In this document: piece after piece, positions 39,284-47,918 of the stretch
Layout: each line of letters opens with the position of its first letter
Position numbering within the stretch: position 1 is the first letter of the stretch
Source: an uncultured Clostridia bacterium
Lineage (GTDB): Bacteria; Bacillota; Clostridia; Peptostreptococcales; Acidaminobacteraceae
Reading direction: 5' to 3'
DNA length: 64,000 bases
NCBI GenBank assembly: GCA_927417275.1
Contig: CAKMJV010000006.1
Coordinates: 152,114 to 216,113, forward strand
Program-made: the position numbers and the translations under genes
Notes under the pieces: model-generated
Told to the model about the DNA's origin: nothing
What the model saw: the letters and a program-made list of their open reading frames with translations, nothing else
The model's database searches: none

Positions 39284-40627
39284 TTAGTAATCGCCTTGAG
39301 CAAGCATCGCCTCAGCAACTTTTTTGAAGCCAGCGATATTAGCGCCTGCTACGAGGTTGTAACCAAGACCGTATTCTTTAGCTGCTGCTGCTGAATTGTC
39401 ATGGATGTTTTTCATGATTTGGTGTAATTTAGCATCTACTTCTTCTGCAGTCCATGAATATCTCATAGAGTTTTGGCTCATTTCAAGCGCTGAAGTTGCA
39501 ACACCACCAGCATTTGCTGCTTTGGAAGGACCAACGATTACGCCGTGCTCGATGAAGTAATCAACCGCTTCATTTGTACATGGCATATTTGCCGCTTCAC
39601 ATAAGAACTTCGTGCCATTAGCAACGATTAGTTTCGCATCGTCCATTCTAATTTCATTTTGTGTTGCACATGGAATACAGATGTCGCCTTTAACTTCCCA
39701 AGGCTTTTTGCCTGCGAAGAATTTAGAACCTGGGAATTTATCTGCATAAGGTGCAGCGATATCTTTACCAGAAGCTCTAAGGTCTAATAAGTAGTCGATC
39801 TTCTCGCCAGAAATACCCGCTTCATCTAAAATGTATCCATCTGGACCAGAAATAGTAATAACTTTACCACCTAATTCAGTAACTTTTGATGCCGTACCCC
39901 AAGTAACATTACCAAATCCAGATAAAACAACTGTTTTTCCTTCAAAAGTTTCGTTATTTGCTTTAAGCATTTCGTTTGTGAAGTAAGTTACGCCGAAACC
40001 TGTCGCTTCAGGTCTAATTAATGAACCACCGTAAGATAAGCCCTTACCTGTTAAAACGCCATTTTCAAATGCGCCTTTGATTCTTCTATATTGACCATAC
40101 ATGTAACCAATCTCTCTACCACCAACACCGATGTCGCCAGCAGGAACGTCTACATCTGGACCGATATGTCTATATAACTCTGTCATAAAGCTTTGGCAAA
40201 ATCTCATAATTTCTGCATCCGTTTTACCTGTTGGATCAAAGTCAGAACCACCTTTACCGCCGCCAATTGGTAAACCTGTTAATGAATTTTTAAATGTTTG
40301 CTCAAAACCTAGGAATTTGATAATGCTAAGGTTTACAGATTTGTGGAATCTGATGCCGCCTTTGTAAGGTCCGATTGCGCCGTTGAATTGAACTCTAAAA
40401 CCTCTGTTAACGTGGAGGTTGCCTGCGTCATCGATCCAAGGAACTCTAAACATGATTTGTCTTTCAGGTTCTGCCATTCTTGCTAATAAGTTTGCTTTAA
40501 CGTATTCAGGATGTTTTGCAATTACAGGCTCTAATGACTTGAAAACTTCTTCTACTGTCTGTAAGAATTCTGGTTGATCCGCATTTCTCAATTTGACTTG
40601 CTCAAATACCTCATGAATGTAGCTCAT
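39284..40627 (-). CDS. gdhA: Glutamate dehydrogenase, NADP-type
   Basis: 447-residue hexameric enzyme interconverting glutamate and 2-oxoglutarate plus ammonia. Landmarks: GGIRFHKSVNLSIIKFLGFE (about 88-107), LPIGGGKGGSDFDP with catalytic Lys (about 118-131), PAGDIGVGGREIG (about 164) and the Rossmann motif LSGFGNVTWG (about 235). Length and sequence type resemble the NADP-linked GDH of E. coli and anaerobes. I start at 40627: AAGGAG lies 9 nt upstream and touches the alternative ATG at 40636. Single gene with its own promoter and terminator. Confidence 0.97.
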   Translation of the reverse strand: MSYIHEVFEQVKLRNADQPEFLQTVEEVFKSLEPVIAKHPEYVKANLLARMAEPERQIMFRVPWIDDAGNLHVNRGFRVQFNGAIGPYKGGIRFHKSVNLSIIKFLGFEQTFKNSLTGLPIGGGKGGSDFDPTGKTDAEIMRFCQSFMTELYRHIGPDVDVPAGDIGVGGREIGYMYGQYRRIKGAFENGVLTGKGLSYGGSLIRPEATGFGVTYFTNEMLKANNETFEGKTVVLSGFGNVTWGTASKVTELGGKVITISGPDGYILDEAGISGEKIDYLLDLRASGKDIAAPYADKFPGSKFFAGKKPWEVKGDICIPCATQNEIRMDDAKLIVANGTKFLCEAANMPCTNEAVDYFIEHGVIVGPSKAANAGGVATSALEMSQNSMRYSWTAEEVDAKLHQIMKNIHDNSAAAAKEYGLGYNLVAGANIAGFKKVAEAMLAQGDY

Positions 40628-40728
40628 ATCAAACATCTCCTTTAAAATGATCTAAGGTTACCCTTGGTACCTTTGGGGATCTCGCCGTACTAGATTGTTA
40701 AAAAAATATTAATCCCCTCAACGCTTTA

Positions 40729-40757
40729 ATATTAACATATTCCACCTATAGTGTAAA
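40729..40757 (-). promoter_or_regulatory. Promoter of gdhA
   Basis: Minus strand: -35 TTTACA (40752-40757), 17-bp spacer, -10 TAATAT (40729-40734), about 100 bp before the gene. The leader contains GGTTACCCTTGGTACC-type short inverted repeats (40656-40671) of unknown meaning. Confidence 0.62.
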
Positions 40758-40843
40758 CCATAAAAGAAATTAAATCTATAAATTTTTTGCAACAGTTACA
40801 TAAACTTTTTAAGCCCTGGTGGGCATTGTTTGTCCCTATAAAA

Positions 40844-40858
40844 TAATAATGATTATCA
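40844..40858. promoter_or_regulatory. Fur-box-like site
   Basis: TAATAATGATTATCA matches the 7-1-7 Fur consensus TGATAATNATTATCA at 13 of 14 defined positions. It lies between divergent gdhA and the ferredoxin gene, 42 bp before the ferredoxin -35 and 87 bp before that of gdhA, so iron control of ferredoxin is the simpler idea. Confidence 0.5.
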
Positions 40859-40899
40859 TTGTAGGTGCTCTGAATTCAGGCTTTTATTCTTAAATCCTG

Positions 40900-40929
40900 T
40901 TGTGTGTTAAATACAAGGGGTATTATAAT
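40900..40929 (+). promoter_or_regulatory. Promoter of the ferredoxin gene
   Basis: -35 TTGTGT (40900-40905), 18-bp spacer, -10 TATAAT (40924-40929). Confidence 0.6.
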
Positions 40930-40972
40930 GAGGTAGCGAAATCAACTATAGAATAAATAAGGAGGTATTATT

Positions 40973-41137
40973 ATGTACGTAATTAATGATTCTTGTATTT
41001 CATGTGGCGCTTGCGAGCCAGAATGTCCAGTTAACGCTATTTCAGCTGGTGACAGCATCTACGTAGTTAATGCAGATTGCATCGACTGTGGCGCTTGTGC
41101 AAATGTTTGTCCAGTGGACGCACCACAACCAGAATAA
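40973..41137 (+). CDS. 2[4Fe-4S] ferredoxin
   Basis: 54-residue clostridial-type ferredoxin, a low-potential electron carrier. Two CxxCxxCxxxC motifs: Cys8/11/14/18 and Cys36/39/42/46, with the typical internal repeat (SCISCGACEPECPVNAI and DCIDCGACANVCPVDA). AAGGAGGT precedes the ATG by seven bases. It is a monocistronic gene with a promoter, a terminator and a Fur-box-like site upstream. Confidence 0.97.
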   Translation: MYVINDSCISCGACEPECPVNAISAGDSIYVVNADCIDCGACANVCPVDAPQPE

Positions 41138-41141
41138 AACG

Positions 41142-41199
41142 ATAAAAAAATAGAACTGTTCAGTGGACCTGATCAACCCACTGAAGCAGTTCTTTTTTT
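41142..41199. terminator. Bidirectional terminator between ferredoxin and marR
   Basis: AGAACTG..CAGTGG (41152-) pairs with CCACTG..CAGTTCT (to 41192), with T-runs on both strands. It serves the convergent ferredoxin and thlA-marR transcripts. Confidence 0.85.
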
Positions 41200-41653
41200 A
41201 TGGTTTAATTTCAAACTTATCGGTGTGGTACTGAACGATTTTACTGATAAACTTCAAAATCGCTTTTTCTTCGTTAATGGTGACATCATTTAATATAAAT
41301 TCAAGTTCTTTTCTTTGTAGATCCAAAATCTCATCATAAAGTTCAACCCCTGCTGGCAATAAGCACAAAATCTGCCCTCTACCATCTGTGGCATCAACGC
41401 GTTTTTGAATCCATTTGTGACTCATGAGTTTCTTTACGGTGGTTGTCACCAAGTTTCGATCCACTTCTAGTACTTTTATCAGTTGATTTAGGCGCACTTC
41501 ACCGTGCTCGCCAATCTGTTTAATCATCATCAAGTCAATCAGGCTTAATTTGGTTTTTAAAGACGCTTTAAAATAACCCTCTTTGTCTTGTGAAAGTATT
41601 TTTGTGTTTAAACGATCAAGCATATGCGAAATCTCTTTGGTGTAGTTTGCCAT
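41198..41653 (-). CDS. MarR-family transcriptional regulator
   Basis: 151-residue winged-helix repressor. The central part has EHGEVRLNQLIKVLEVDRN (about 49-67) as the recognition region and the wing KRVDATDGRGQILCLLPAG. It follows thlA by 25 bp on the same strand, so it is probably cotranscribed with it and may control it. Ligand unknown. GGAG lies before the start. Confidence 0.88.
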   Translation of the reverse strand: MANYTKEISHMLDRLNTKILSQDKEGYFKASLKTKLSLIDLMMIKQIGEHGEVRLNQLIKVLEVDRNLVTTTVKKLMSHKWIQKRVDATDGRGQILCLLPAGVELYDEILDLQRKELEFILNDVTINEEKAILKFISKIVQYHTDKFEIKP

Positions 41654-41678
41654 AAAATCTCCTAACGTTTTATAAATT

Positions 41679-42857
41679 CTACTTCTTGATTATAAGCGCT
41701 TCGCCCATGCCTCCGCCAATACATAATGTTGCGAGGCCATAGCCGCCACCCCGTTTGTTGAGTTCATGGATCAAAGTAACGAGAATTCTGTTACCGGATG
41801 CACCAATTGGATGACCCAGTGCGATCGCGCCGCCGTTTACATTTACTTTCTCTGGGTCAAAACCAAGTTCTTTGCCCACAGCAAATGCTTGTGCTGCGAA
41901 CGCTTCATTGGCTTCAATTAGATCTAAATCTTCTACGGTTAAACCAGCAATCTTAAGCGCTTTTTTAGTCGCTGGCACTGGACCTATACCCATAATTTTT
42001 GGGTCTACACCTGCAGAAGCATGCGAAACGATGGTACATAATGGCGTTAAACCCAACGCATCGGCTTTTTCTTTGCTCATGACGATCACCACAGATGCAC
42101 CATCGTTAATACCCGATGCATTGCCTGCCGTCACACTGCCACCATCGCGTTTAAATGCGGGCTTTAATGCCGCTAACTTTTCCACTGTTGTTTCTTTTAT
42201 ATATTCATCTGCATCAAATCGAATCGGATCGCCTTTGCGATTTGGCAAAAATACAGGTACGATTTCATCTGCAAATCTTCCCGATGCACGTGCTGCTGCT
42301 GCTTTTCTTTGTGAATTAAAAGCAAGGGTGTCTTGTTCTTCTCTGGTAATGCCCCACTGAGCCACGATGTTTTCAGCTGTCATACCCATGTGGTAGTTAT
42401 TAAACGCTTCCCAAAGTCCATCCATCACCATGGTGTCGTATAGTTCGCCATTTCCCATACGTTGTCCCCATCTGCCACTCTTAATAACATAGGGTGCCAT
42501 GCTCATGTTTTCAGTACCACCTGCGATCACCACATCGTTTGCACCAGACACGATGGATTGGTACGCCATAGAAACCGCTTTAAGTCCAGAACCACATATC
42601 ATATTAATGGTGGTACATGGCACTTCAACTGGGTAGCCATTTTTAATCCACGCTTGTCGCGCAACGCCTTGTCCATAGCCCGCTTGGATGACGCTGCCCA
42701 AAATCACTTCTTCCACTTGCGTTGGGTCGAGTGCAATTTTCTCTAAAGCACCTTTAATAACGGTTGCACCTAGTTCTGCTGGTGTAATGTCCTTTAGTGA
42801 ACCACCGAACGAACCTATGGCTGTACGAACTGCACTTACGATTACAACTTCTTTCAT
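41679..42857 (-). CDS. thlA: Acetyl-CoA C-acetyltransferase (thiolase)
   Basis: 392-residue thiolase condensing two acetyl-CoA (or the reverse), first step toward butyrate or PHB, or end of beta-oxidation. Active-site Cys about 88 in [12 protein letters not shown], His about 348 in [10 protein letters not shown], and Cys about 378 in [11 protein letters not shown]. Length is normal. GGGAGG lies before the start. The leader has two TTGTTAAAA sequences that could be Rex half-sites (rex is the next gene upstream). Confidence 0.96.
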   Translation of the reverse strand: MKEVVIVSAVRTAIGSFGGSLKDITPAELGATVIKGALEKIALDPTQVEEVILGSVIQAGYGQGVARQAWIKNGYPVEVPCTTINMICGSGLKAVSMAYQSIVSGANDVVIAGGTENMSMAPYVIKSGRWGQRMGNGELYDTMVMDGLWEAFNNYHMGMTAENIVAQWGITREEQDTLAFNSQRKAAAARASGRFADEIVPVFLPNRKGDPIRFDADEYIKETTVEKLAALKPAFKRDGGSVTAGNASGINDGASVVIVMSKEKADALGLTPLCTIVSHASAGVDPKIMGIGPVPATKKALKIAGLTVEDLDLIEANEAFAAQAFAVGKELGFDPEKVNVNGGAIALGHPIGASGNRILVTLIHELNKRGGGYGLATLCIGGGMGEALIIKK

Positions 42858-42911
42858 TTTGTTACCTCCCTAGTTTTTTTTAAAATCCCTTTTAACAATC
42901 CCTGGTTCTAT

Positions 42912-42970
42912 TTTAACAAAAAAAAAGAGCGTCTCATAATGATTTTTAAATCATTTTTGAGAAACGCTCT
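42912..42970 (-). terminator. Terminator of rex
   Basis: AGAGCGTTTCTCA (42958-42970, minus) pairs with TGAGACGCTCT (42926-42936), followed by at least eight T. Confidence 0.85.
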
Positions 42971-42987
42971 ATTTTGCTCGATAAAAT

Positions 42988-43620
42988 CTATTCCATGCGG
43001 CTTTTTAAGAAGTATGAAACCGTTAGCAAATTATCAATTAAATGAATATTTTCGACAATCATATCATTTTTAATTTTTAAATCAACCGGAGCAAAATTCC
43101 AAATCGCACGCGCTTTTGTTTTTTGAATACGATCTGCTACATCTTGTGCACCTTCTCTGCTGGTACAAATGTAGACGATCTCAACATTATTTTCATCAAC
43201 AAATGTTTCAAATTGATCCATGTCGATTACATTAACGCTGTTAATCTTAAGGCCGATCATCTTTGGGTTCACATCAAACATGGCTTGAAGTTTGAAGCCC
43301 AATCGGTCGAAACTCGTGTAATTTGCAAGGGCTTGACCCAAATTCCCCGCACCAACGATCACGACATTATAGGGTCTCGTAAGACCAAGAATCTTGCCTA
43401 TTTCCATGTATAAATCTTCCACGTTGTACCCGTATCCTTGTTGACCAAAACCGCCGAAATTGTTTAAATCTTGACGAATTTGCGATGCGGTAAAACCGAT
43501 CATTTTGCTGAGTTCTTTTGAAGATATGCGTTTAACGTCGTTATCTAGAAGTTCCTTTAAATAGCGATGGTACTTAGGTAAACGTCTAATAACCGCTACA
43601 GAAATGTTTTTATCTTTCAT
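42988..43620 (-). CDS. rex: Redox-sensing transcriptional repressor Rex
   Basis: 210-residue NADH/NAD sensor repressing fermentative genes. N-terminal winged helix (SVAVIRRLPKYHRYL, ISSKELSKMIGFTASQIRQD) and C-terminal Rossmann domain with VIVGAGNLGQALANY (about 88-102). It precedes thlA on the same strand, with a terminator between them. Strong own promoter with an inverted repeat in the spacer. Confidence 0.97.
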   Translation of the reverse strand: MKDKNISVAVIRRLPKYHRYLKELLDNDVKRISSKELSKMIGFTASQIRQDLNNFGGFGQQGYGYNVEDLYMEIGKILGLTRPYNVVIVGAGNLGQALANYTSFDRLGFKLQAMFDVNPKMIGLKINSVNVIDMDQFETFVDENNVEIVYICTSREGAQDVADRIQKTKARAIWNFAPVDLKIKNDMIVENIHLIDNLLTVSYFLKSRME

Positions 43621-43656
43621 ATTGCCACCTCTTCATTTATTCTAAAATCTGGTATA

Positions 43657-43686
43657 ATTATATCACTTTCAGAGAAAGTCTGTCAA
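43657..43686 (-). promoter_or_regulatory. Promoter of rex with an inverted repeat in the spacer
   Basis: Minus strand: -35 TTGACA (43681-43686), 18-bp spacer, -10 TATAAT (43657-43662). The spacer holds ACTTTC-AGA-GAAAGT (43665-43679), a perfect 6-3-6 inverted repeat that may be an operator. Confidence 0.75.
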
Positions 43687-43812
43687 ATATATAACAAGGT
43701 TATTAGCCTCACGAATCTCTTTTTATTTTATACGATTTAAGATATAATATCTAGTGACTTATGAAAATATTTTTAACAATCTTTTCATATCAACGCAAAG
43801 GATGAGGTATTT

Positions 43813-45717
43813 ATGATTGCACTCTCTTGTACGGGCATCAGTAAGACATACGGCATCGATTCCATCTTCGAAGACGTCAGTTTTACTGTTAATGCCAAAG
43901 ACAAAATCGGATTAATCGGCGTAAACGGCGCTGGAAAAACCACTTTAATGAAAATATTAATGGGTCTTGAAATCCAAGATGCCGGTGAAATATATTATGC
44001 TAAGGATTTGACCATAGGCTACTTGGAGCAAAACACAAATCTGGACATTCAGGATTCTGCTTATGCCTACTGTGAATCAATCTTTAGCGATGTTTTTACC
44101 GTCGAAGAACAAATGCGTACCCTTGAAGCGCGTATGCAACACGAACACAGCGATGACATCTTAGAAGCGTATAGCGCTTTACAAGAAAAGTTTGATCAGC
44201 TGGACGGCTACGCTGTAAGCAGCAAGGTACGTGGTGTTCTCAACGGACTCGGTTTTGAAGAGTCCGAGTATCTGCGGCCCATCAGTCAACTCAGTGGTGG
44301 ACAAAAATCACGCGTAGGCGTTGCCAGACTTCTCTTAAAAAAGCCAGACATCTTACTCTTAGATGAGCCCACCAACCACTTAGATATCGCTGCTATCAAA
44401 TGGCTAGAGAACTATCTCAAAGATTATAATGGGACCATCGTCATGATTTCCCACGACCGCTACTTCCTCGATCAAATTACCACGCGGATCTTCGAAATAG
44501 AATCGGGGGAATTAACGGCTTATAATGGCAACTATTCAACGTTTATCGTCCAAAAGAAAGCTTTTTATGAAGCAGAATTAAAGCAGTATGAAGCGCAGCA
44601 ACGCGAACTCGCTAAGCAACAGGAATTGATTCGCAAGTTTAAAGAGCGTGGTACCGAAAAACTAGCAAAACGTGCACGCTCGAGAGAAAAGCGTTTGGCG
44701 CATATGGAACTGGTGGAGCAGCCTCAAGTTTTTAAAGCACATTTTAAGATGGCATTAAAGGCTGGCGCAAAAACAGGCAAAGACATTTTGATCGCCAGAG
44801 ATTTAAGCAAAGCTTACGATCAAAACAAAGTCTTTGAACATGTTGACTTCGAAATCTACAACGGCGATCGCATCGGCCTAATTGGCCCAAATGGCGTGGG
44901 TAAGACCACACTTTTTAAAATTTTACTCTCGCAATTACCTGTGGATTCAGGGACACTGTCTTGGGGACACCACATCATGCCAGGGTATTACGATCAGGAA
45001 CTTAACACGCTTAACTTAGACCATACGGTGTTAGAAGAAATACACGAGCAAAAGCCGAACCTCACATTAACGGAAGTTCGTAAGTTACTCGGTGCATTCT
45101 TGTTTTCAGGCGATGACATCGAAAAGATGATTCATCAACTCAGCGGCGGTGAACGCAGCCGCGTTTCGCTGCTAAAACTGATGTTATCTTCTGCAAATGT
45201 ATTGTTCTTAGATGAACCGACAAACCATTTGGACTTGTATGCCAAAGAGACGCTGGAAGAAGCCCTCTCTAATTACGATGGCACCATGTTAACCATCTCG
45301 CATGACCGTTACTTTTTAAATAAAATCTGTAATAAGATTTTCGAAATGACGCCAAATGGCATCGAAGTGTATTGGGGCAATTACGACTACTATCAACTAA
45401 AAACCATAGAAAAAGAAACCCAAAATACAGTTGAGCCCATAGACTTAGGACTTACCAAAACCAAACAGAAAGAAATACTCAAAAAAGAGAAAGAAAAAAA
45501 ATCTGAAGAAAAAAAATTAAAGCAAAGTGCCATAGACTTAGAATTAAAAATCACAAAAATGGAAGAAGCACTTCATCAACTTGAGTTAGATTTATGTGAT
45601 CCCGATGTCTATACCGACCCTACACGTACGCAGGCCACACAAATAAAGCACGCTGAAACCAAAGAAGAGATTCAATCGCTTTATTCAGAATTGGATGAAT
45701 TGTTAGAATTATTATAA
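43813..45717 (+). CDS. ABC-F family ATPase
   Basis: 634-residue soluble protein with two ABC domains and no membrane segment, of the ABC-F translation-factor group (YdiF/Uup-like). Walker A GVNGAGKTT (about 36-44) and GPNGVGKTT (about 357-365), signatures LSGGQKSR and LSGGERSR, and DEPTNHLD after both Walker B. The linker KRARSREKRLAHME lies between them, and a C-terminal charged coiled coil (about 555-634) follows. Role in ribosome rescue or antibiotic protection is known for the family; specificity here unknown. ATG is preceded by GGATGAGGT. Confidence 0.93.
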   Translation: MIALSCTGISKTYGIDSIFEDVSFTVNAKDKIGLIGVNGAGKTTLMKILMGLEIQDAGEIYYAKDLTIGYLEQNTNLDIQDSAYAYCESIFSDVFTVEEQMRTLEARMQHEHSDDILEAYSALQEKFDQLDGYAVSSKVRGVLNGLGFEESEYLRPISQLSGGQKSRVGVARLLLKKPDILLLDEPTNHLDIAAIKWLENYLKDYNGTIVMISHDRYFLDQITTRIFEIESGELTAYNGNYSTFIVQKKAFYEAELKQYEAQQRELAKQQELIRKFKERGTEKLAKRARSREKRLAHMELVEQPQVFKAHFKMALKAGAKTGKDILIARDLSKAYDQNKVFEHVDFEIYNGDRIGLIGPNGVGKTTLFKILLSQLPVDSGTLSWGHHIMPGYYDQELNTLNLDHTVLEEIHEQKPNLTLTEVRKLLGAFLFSGDDIEKMIHQLSGGERSRVSLLKLMLSSANVLFLDEPTNHLDLYAKETLEEALSNYDGTMLTISHDRYFLNKICNKIFEMTPNGIEVYWGNYDYYQLKTIEKETQNTVEPIDLGLTKTKQKEILKKEKEKKSEEKKLKQSAIDLELKITKMEEALHQLELDLCDPDVYTDPTRTQATQIKHAETKEEIQSLYSELDELLELL

Positions 45718-45757
45718 TTTCTTCAAATATCTTATGAAAGAAACCCTAGAATGCGTA

Positions 45758-45785
45758 TAGACAAAATGATTTTTTTCTTTATAAT
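45758..45785 (+). promoter_or_regulatory. Promoter of acpP
   Basis: -35 TAGACA (45758-45763), 16-bp spacer, -10 TATAAT (45780-45785). Confidence 0.55.
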
Positions 45786-45847
45786 TAAAACTAAGTACTA
45801 AGCACCCGTTTTGAACATGCATTTTTCACTATATTTAGGAGGTACCT

Positions 45848-46081
45848 ATGTTTAAGAAAATAAAGGCAATCATAGTTGAGCAATTAAGTGTGATCGATCC
45901 TAGCGAGATCAAAGCAGAAACTGCTTTTGATAGTATGGACATCGACTCTATAGATGCCGTCGAAATCATCATGGCGATCGAAGATGAATTCGAAATCGAG
46001 ATTCCAGATGAAGTTGCTGAACAATTTACATCAATTGCCGATATTATGAATTACTTAAATACCGTAGGGATTGAAGGGTAA
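45848..46081 (+). CDS. acpP: Acyl carrier protein
   Basis: 77-residue acidic carrier of fatty-acid intermediates. Phosphopantetheine attachment serine lies in DSIDAVEIIMAIEDEFEIEI (about 36-55); the usual DSLD is DSID. AGGAGGT lies before the start. It stands alone, away from fab genes, with its own promoter and terminator, so it may be a second, specialised ACP rather than the main one. Confidence 0.93.
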   Translation: MFKKIKAIIVEQLSVIDPSEIKAETAFDSMDIDSIDAVEIIMAIEDEFEIEIPDEVAEQFTSIADIMNYLNTVGIEG

Positions 46082-46090
46082 GCTAAAAAT

Positions 46091-46116
46091 AATGGGTCTA
46101 ACAAGGCCCATTTTTT
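46091..46116 (+). terminator. Terminator of acpP
   Basis: AATGGGTC/GGCCCATT stem (one weak pair), loop TAACAA, then six T. Confidence 0.7.
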
Positions 46117-46221
46117 ATGCGCAGAATTTCGCCACTTTGGTTTCACCTCTTATTATTATGTAACCCATTATTTTGTCGGTTTTTTATACATTTTTCGAAT
46201 ACCCTATGAATATAATACATT

Positions 46222-46335
46222 TTATCCACAAACTCACAAGGTTATCCACTGTTTTCCACATGTTTATCCACAAAACTTTAAGACTCAAACGATTCGAATA
46301 GAATATACTCCACAGTATCCACAATTCTATCCACA
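46222..46335 (+). promoter_or_regulatory. DnaA-box cluster
   Basis: Six near-consensus DnaA boxes on the same strand: TTATCCACA (46222), TTATCCACT (46242), TTTTCCACA (46252), TTATCCACA (46264), GTATCCACA (46315) and CTATCCACA (46327). The surrounding 46120-46420 is very AT-rich and has no gene. It is not next to dnaA/dnaN, so it resembles a DnaA-titrating cluster outside the origin rather than oriC. Confidence 0.85.
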
Positions 46336-46420
46336 AATGTACTAAATTTAATACATGCATACTATTAACAACCGTTGGTTTACATAATTCTATTCGGCGT
46401 GCACTTTCGTTATTTTTGTT

Positions 46421-46450
46421 GCAAAAAAGTAAATGGGACTCTCGTCCCAT
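46421..46450 (-). terminator. Terminator of the tsa operon
   Basis: 7-bp stem ATGGGAC/GTCCCAT with a 4-nt loop (46433-46450), then TTTACTTTTTT on the minus strand. Confidence 0.82.
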
Positions 46451-46460
46451 TTTCATATTA

Positions 46461-47471
46461 TTATTCTCCGATTTTTAAATTAGGTACTGCATTAATCGAC
46501 CAATCTGCTCTTTTGCCTGCTAAAGCATTATAATATCCAGCACATCCAATCATGGCTGCATTATCGGTACATAACGCGATGGGCGGATAATACAGTTTAA
46601 TGTCCTTAATTTCAGCCAACACCTCGCGTAACGCACTATTTGCTGCTACGCCTCCAGCTAACACCAACGTGTCGTAGCCGGTCTTTTTAAGCGCTTGTTC
46701 GGACTTGCTTTTAAGCACTTGAACCACTGCATGTTGAAAACTCGCACAGACATCTGCGGGTACGATGGATATTTGCTTCATACGGCAACTGTTTAGATAA
46801 TTAAGCACCGCTGACTTCAATCCACTAAAACTAAAATCCAAATGCTCTTGATCGAGCATCGCCTGTGGAAAGTCTATGGCGTGTGGATTGCCTTCTTTGG
46901 CAAGTTTATCGATCAATGGACCTCCAGGATAACCCATACCCAGCGTACGCGCAATTTTATCAAAGGCTTCTCCAGCCGCATCATCACGGGTACGTCCGAT
47001 GATCTCAAAAGCTGTATAGTCTTTAACGTCTACCAAATGCGTGTGTCCCCCTGAAACGATTAAACATACAAATGGCGGCTTTAGTTCAGGATGTGCGATA
47101 TAGTTTGCCGCCACATGGCCTTCGATGTGATTCACGGGTATCAGCGGTTTATCCAGTGCATAAGCAAGGCCCTTCGCCGCAGACAAACCCACAAGCAGTG
47201 CACCCACCAGACCTGGCCCATAAGTTACAGCAATATGGTCTATGTCGTCAAATGTGGCATTTGCTTTTTCCAACGCCGCTTCAACAAGCCCTGAAATTTT
47301 TTCAAGGTGATTACGAGACGCAATCTCTGGCACGACGCCCCCAAATGTTTGATGGATCTCGATTTGTGTAAATATTTCATTTGATAAAATGGTTCGTCCA
47401 TTCTCAAGTACAGCACACGCTGTCTCATCACAGGACGTTTCTATCGCAAGCGTTAATATTTTACCCTCCAT
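46461..47471 (-). CDS. tsaD: tRNA t6A37 threonylcarbamoyltransferase TsaD
   Basis: 336-residue catalytic subunit that transfers threonylcarbamoyl to A37 of ANN-decoding tRNAs. Metal-binding HIEGH (about 109-113), phosphate loops [11 protein letters not shown] at the start, SGGHTHLV, and [12 protein letters not shown]. It lies last in tsaE-tsaB-rimI-tsaD, directly after rimI. Length normal. Confidence 0.97.
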   Translation of the reverse strand: MEGKILTLAIETSCDETACAVLENGRTILSNEIFTQIEIHQTFGGVVPEIASRNHLEKISGLVEAALEKANATFDDIDHIAVTYGPGLVGALLVGLSAAKGLAYALDKPLIPVNHIEGHVAANYIAHPELKPPFVCLIVSGGHTHLVDVKDYTAFEIIGRTRDDAAGEAFDKIARTLGMGYPGGPLIDKLAKEGNPHAIDFPQAMLDQEHLDFSFSGLKSAVLNYLNSCRMKQISIVPADVCASFQHAVVQVLKSKSEQALKKTGYDTLVLAGGVAANSALREVLAEIKDIKLYYPPIALCTDNAAMIGCAGYYNALAGKRADWSINAVPNLKIGE

Positions 47472-47918
47472 TTATAACTCCTTCCACATAACAAACGCAT
47501 CTTCACCCGTGTCAAAGTAGTACTTGGGACGTTTGCCCGCTATGATAAATCCCAATTTTTCATACAGTGAAATCGCCACTTGATTATGCTCGCGTACCTC
47601 TAAAGTCATATGACTAAATCGATTATTTTGGCCGTACGCTATAAGGGCGTGCATTAAGTGTTTACTGTATCCTTTTCCCCTGAAAGCAGGCTTAATGGCT
47701 ACGTTTGTGATATGCAGTTCATCTACGACCATCCACATACCCCCGTAACCCACGACTTCCCCTTGCGTTTCTATGACAAAATAAATGGCCAATGTATTTG
47801 ATACGATTTCTTGCTCAAATGCCTGCCGCGTCCAAGGTGTTTTAAACGACGCTTCTTCTATGGCATACACGTCATCGATGTCTTCGCGCACCATACGACG
47901 CGTTAAAAAATCATCCAT
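47472..47918 (-). CDS. rimI: Ribosomal protein S18-alanine N-acetyltransferase
   Basis: 148-residue GNAT acetyltransferase. VAIKPAFRGKGYSKHLM (about 75-91) is the acetyl-CoA loop, followed by LEVREHNQVAISLYEKLGF. Within the tsa operon it is the usual RimI. The stop abuts the tsaD start, and its start overlaps the tsaB stop by one base. Confidence 0.93.
   Translation of the reverse strand: MDDFLTRRMVREDIDDVYAIEEASFKTPWTRQAFEQEIVSNTLAIYFVIETQGEVVGYGGMWMVVDELHITNVAIKPAFRGKGYSKHLMHALIAYGQNNRFSHMTLEVREHNQVAISLYEKLGFIIAGKRPKYYFDTGEDAFVMWKEL

Noticed and set aside
42112..42360. Long frames antisense to thlA, groEL, guaA and others
   Set aside because: They are shadows of GC-biased codon use in real genes, with no ribosome sites or domains.
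46120..46450. Chromosomal origin (oriC)
   Set aside because: DnaA boxes are abundant, but there is no dnaA, dnaN, rpmH or gidA nearby; a DnaA-box cluster outside the origin is more likely.
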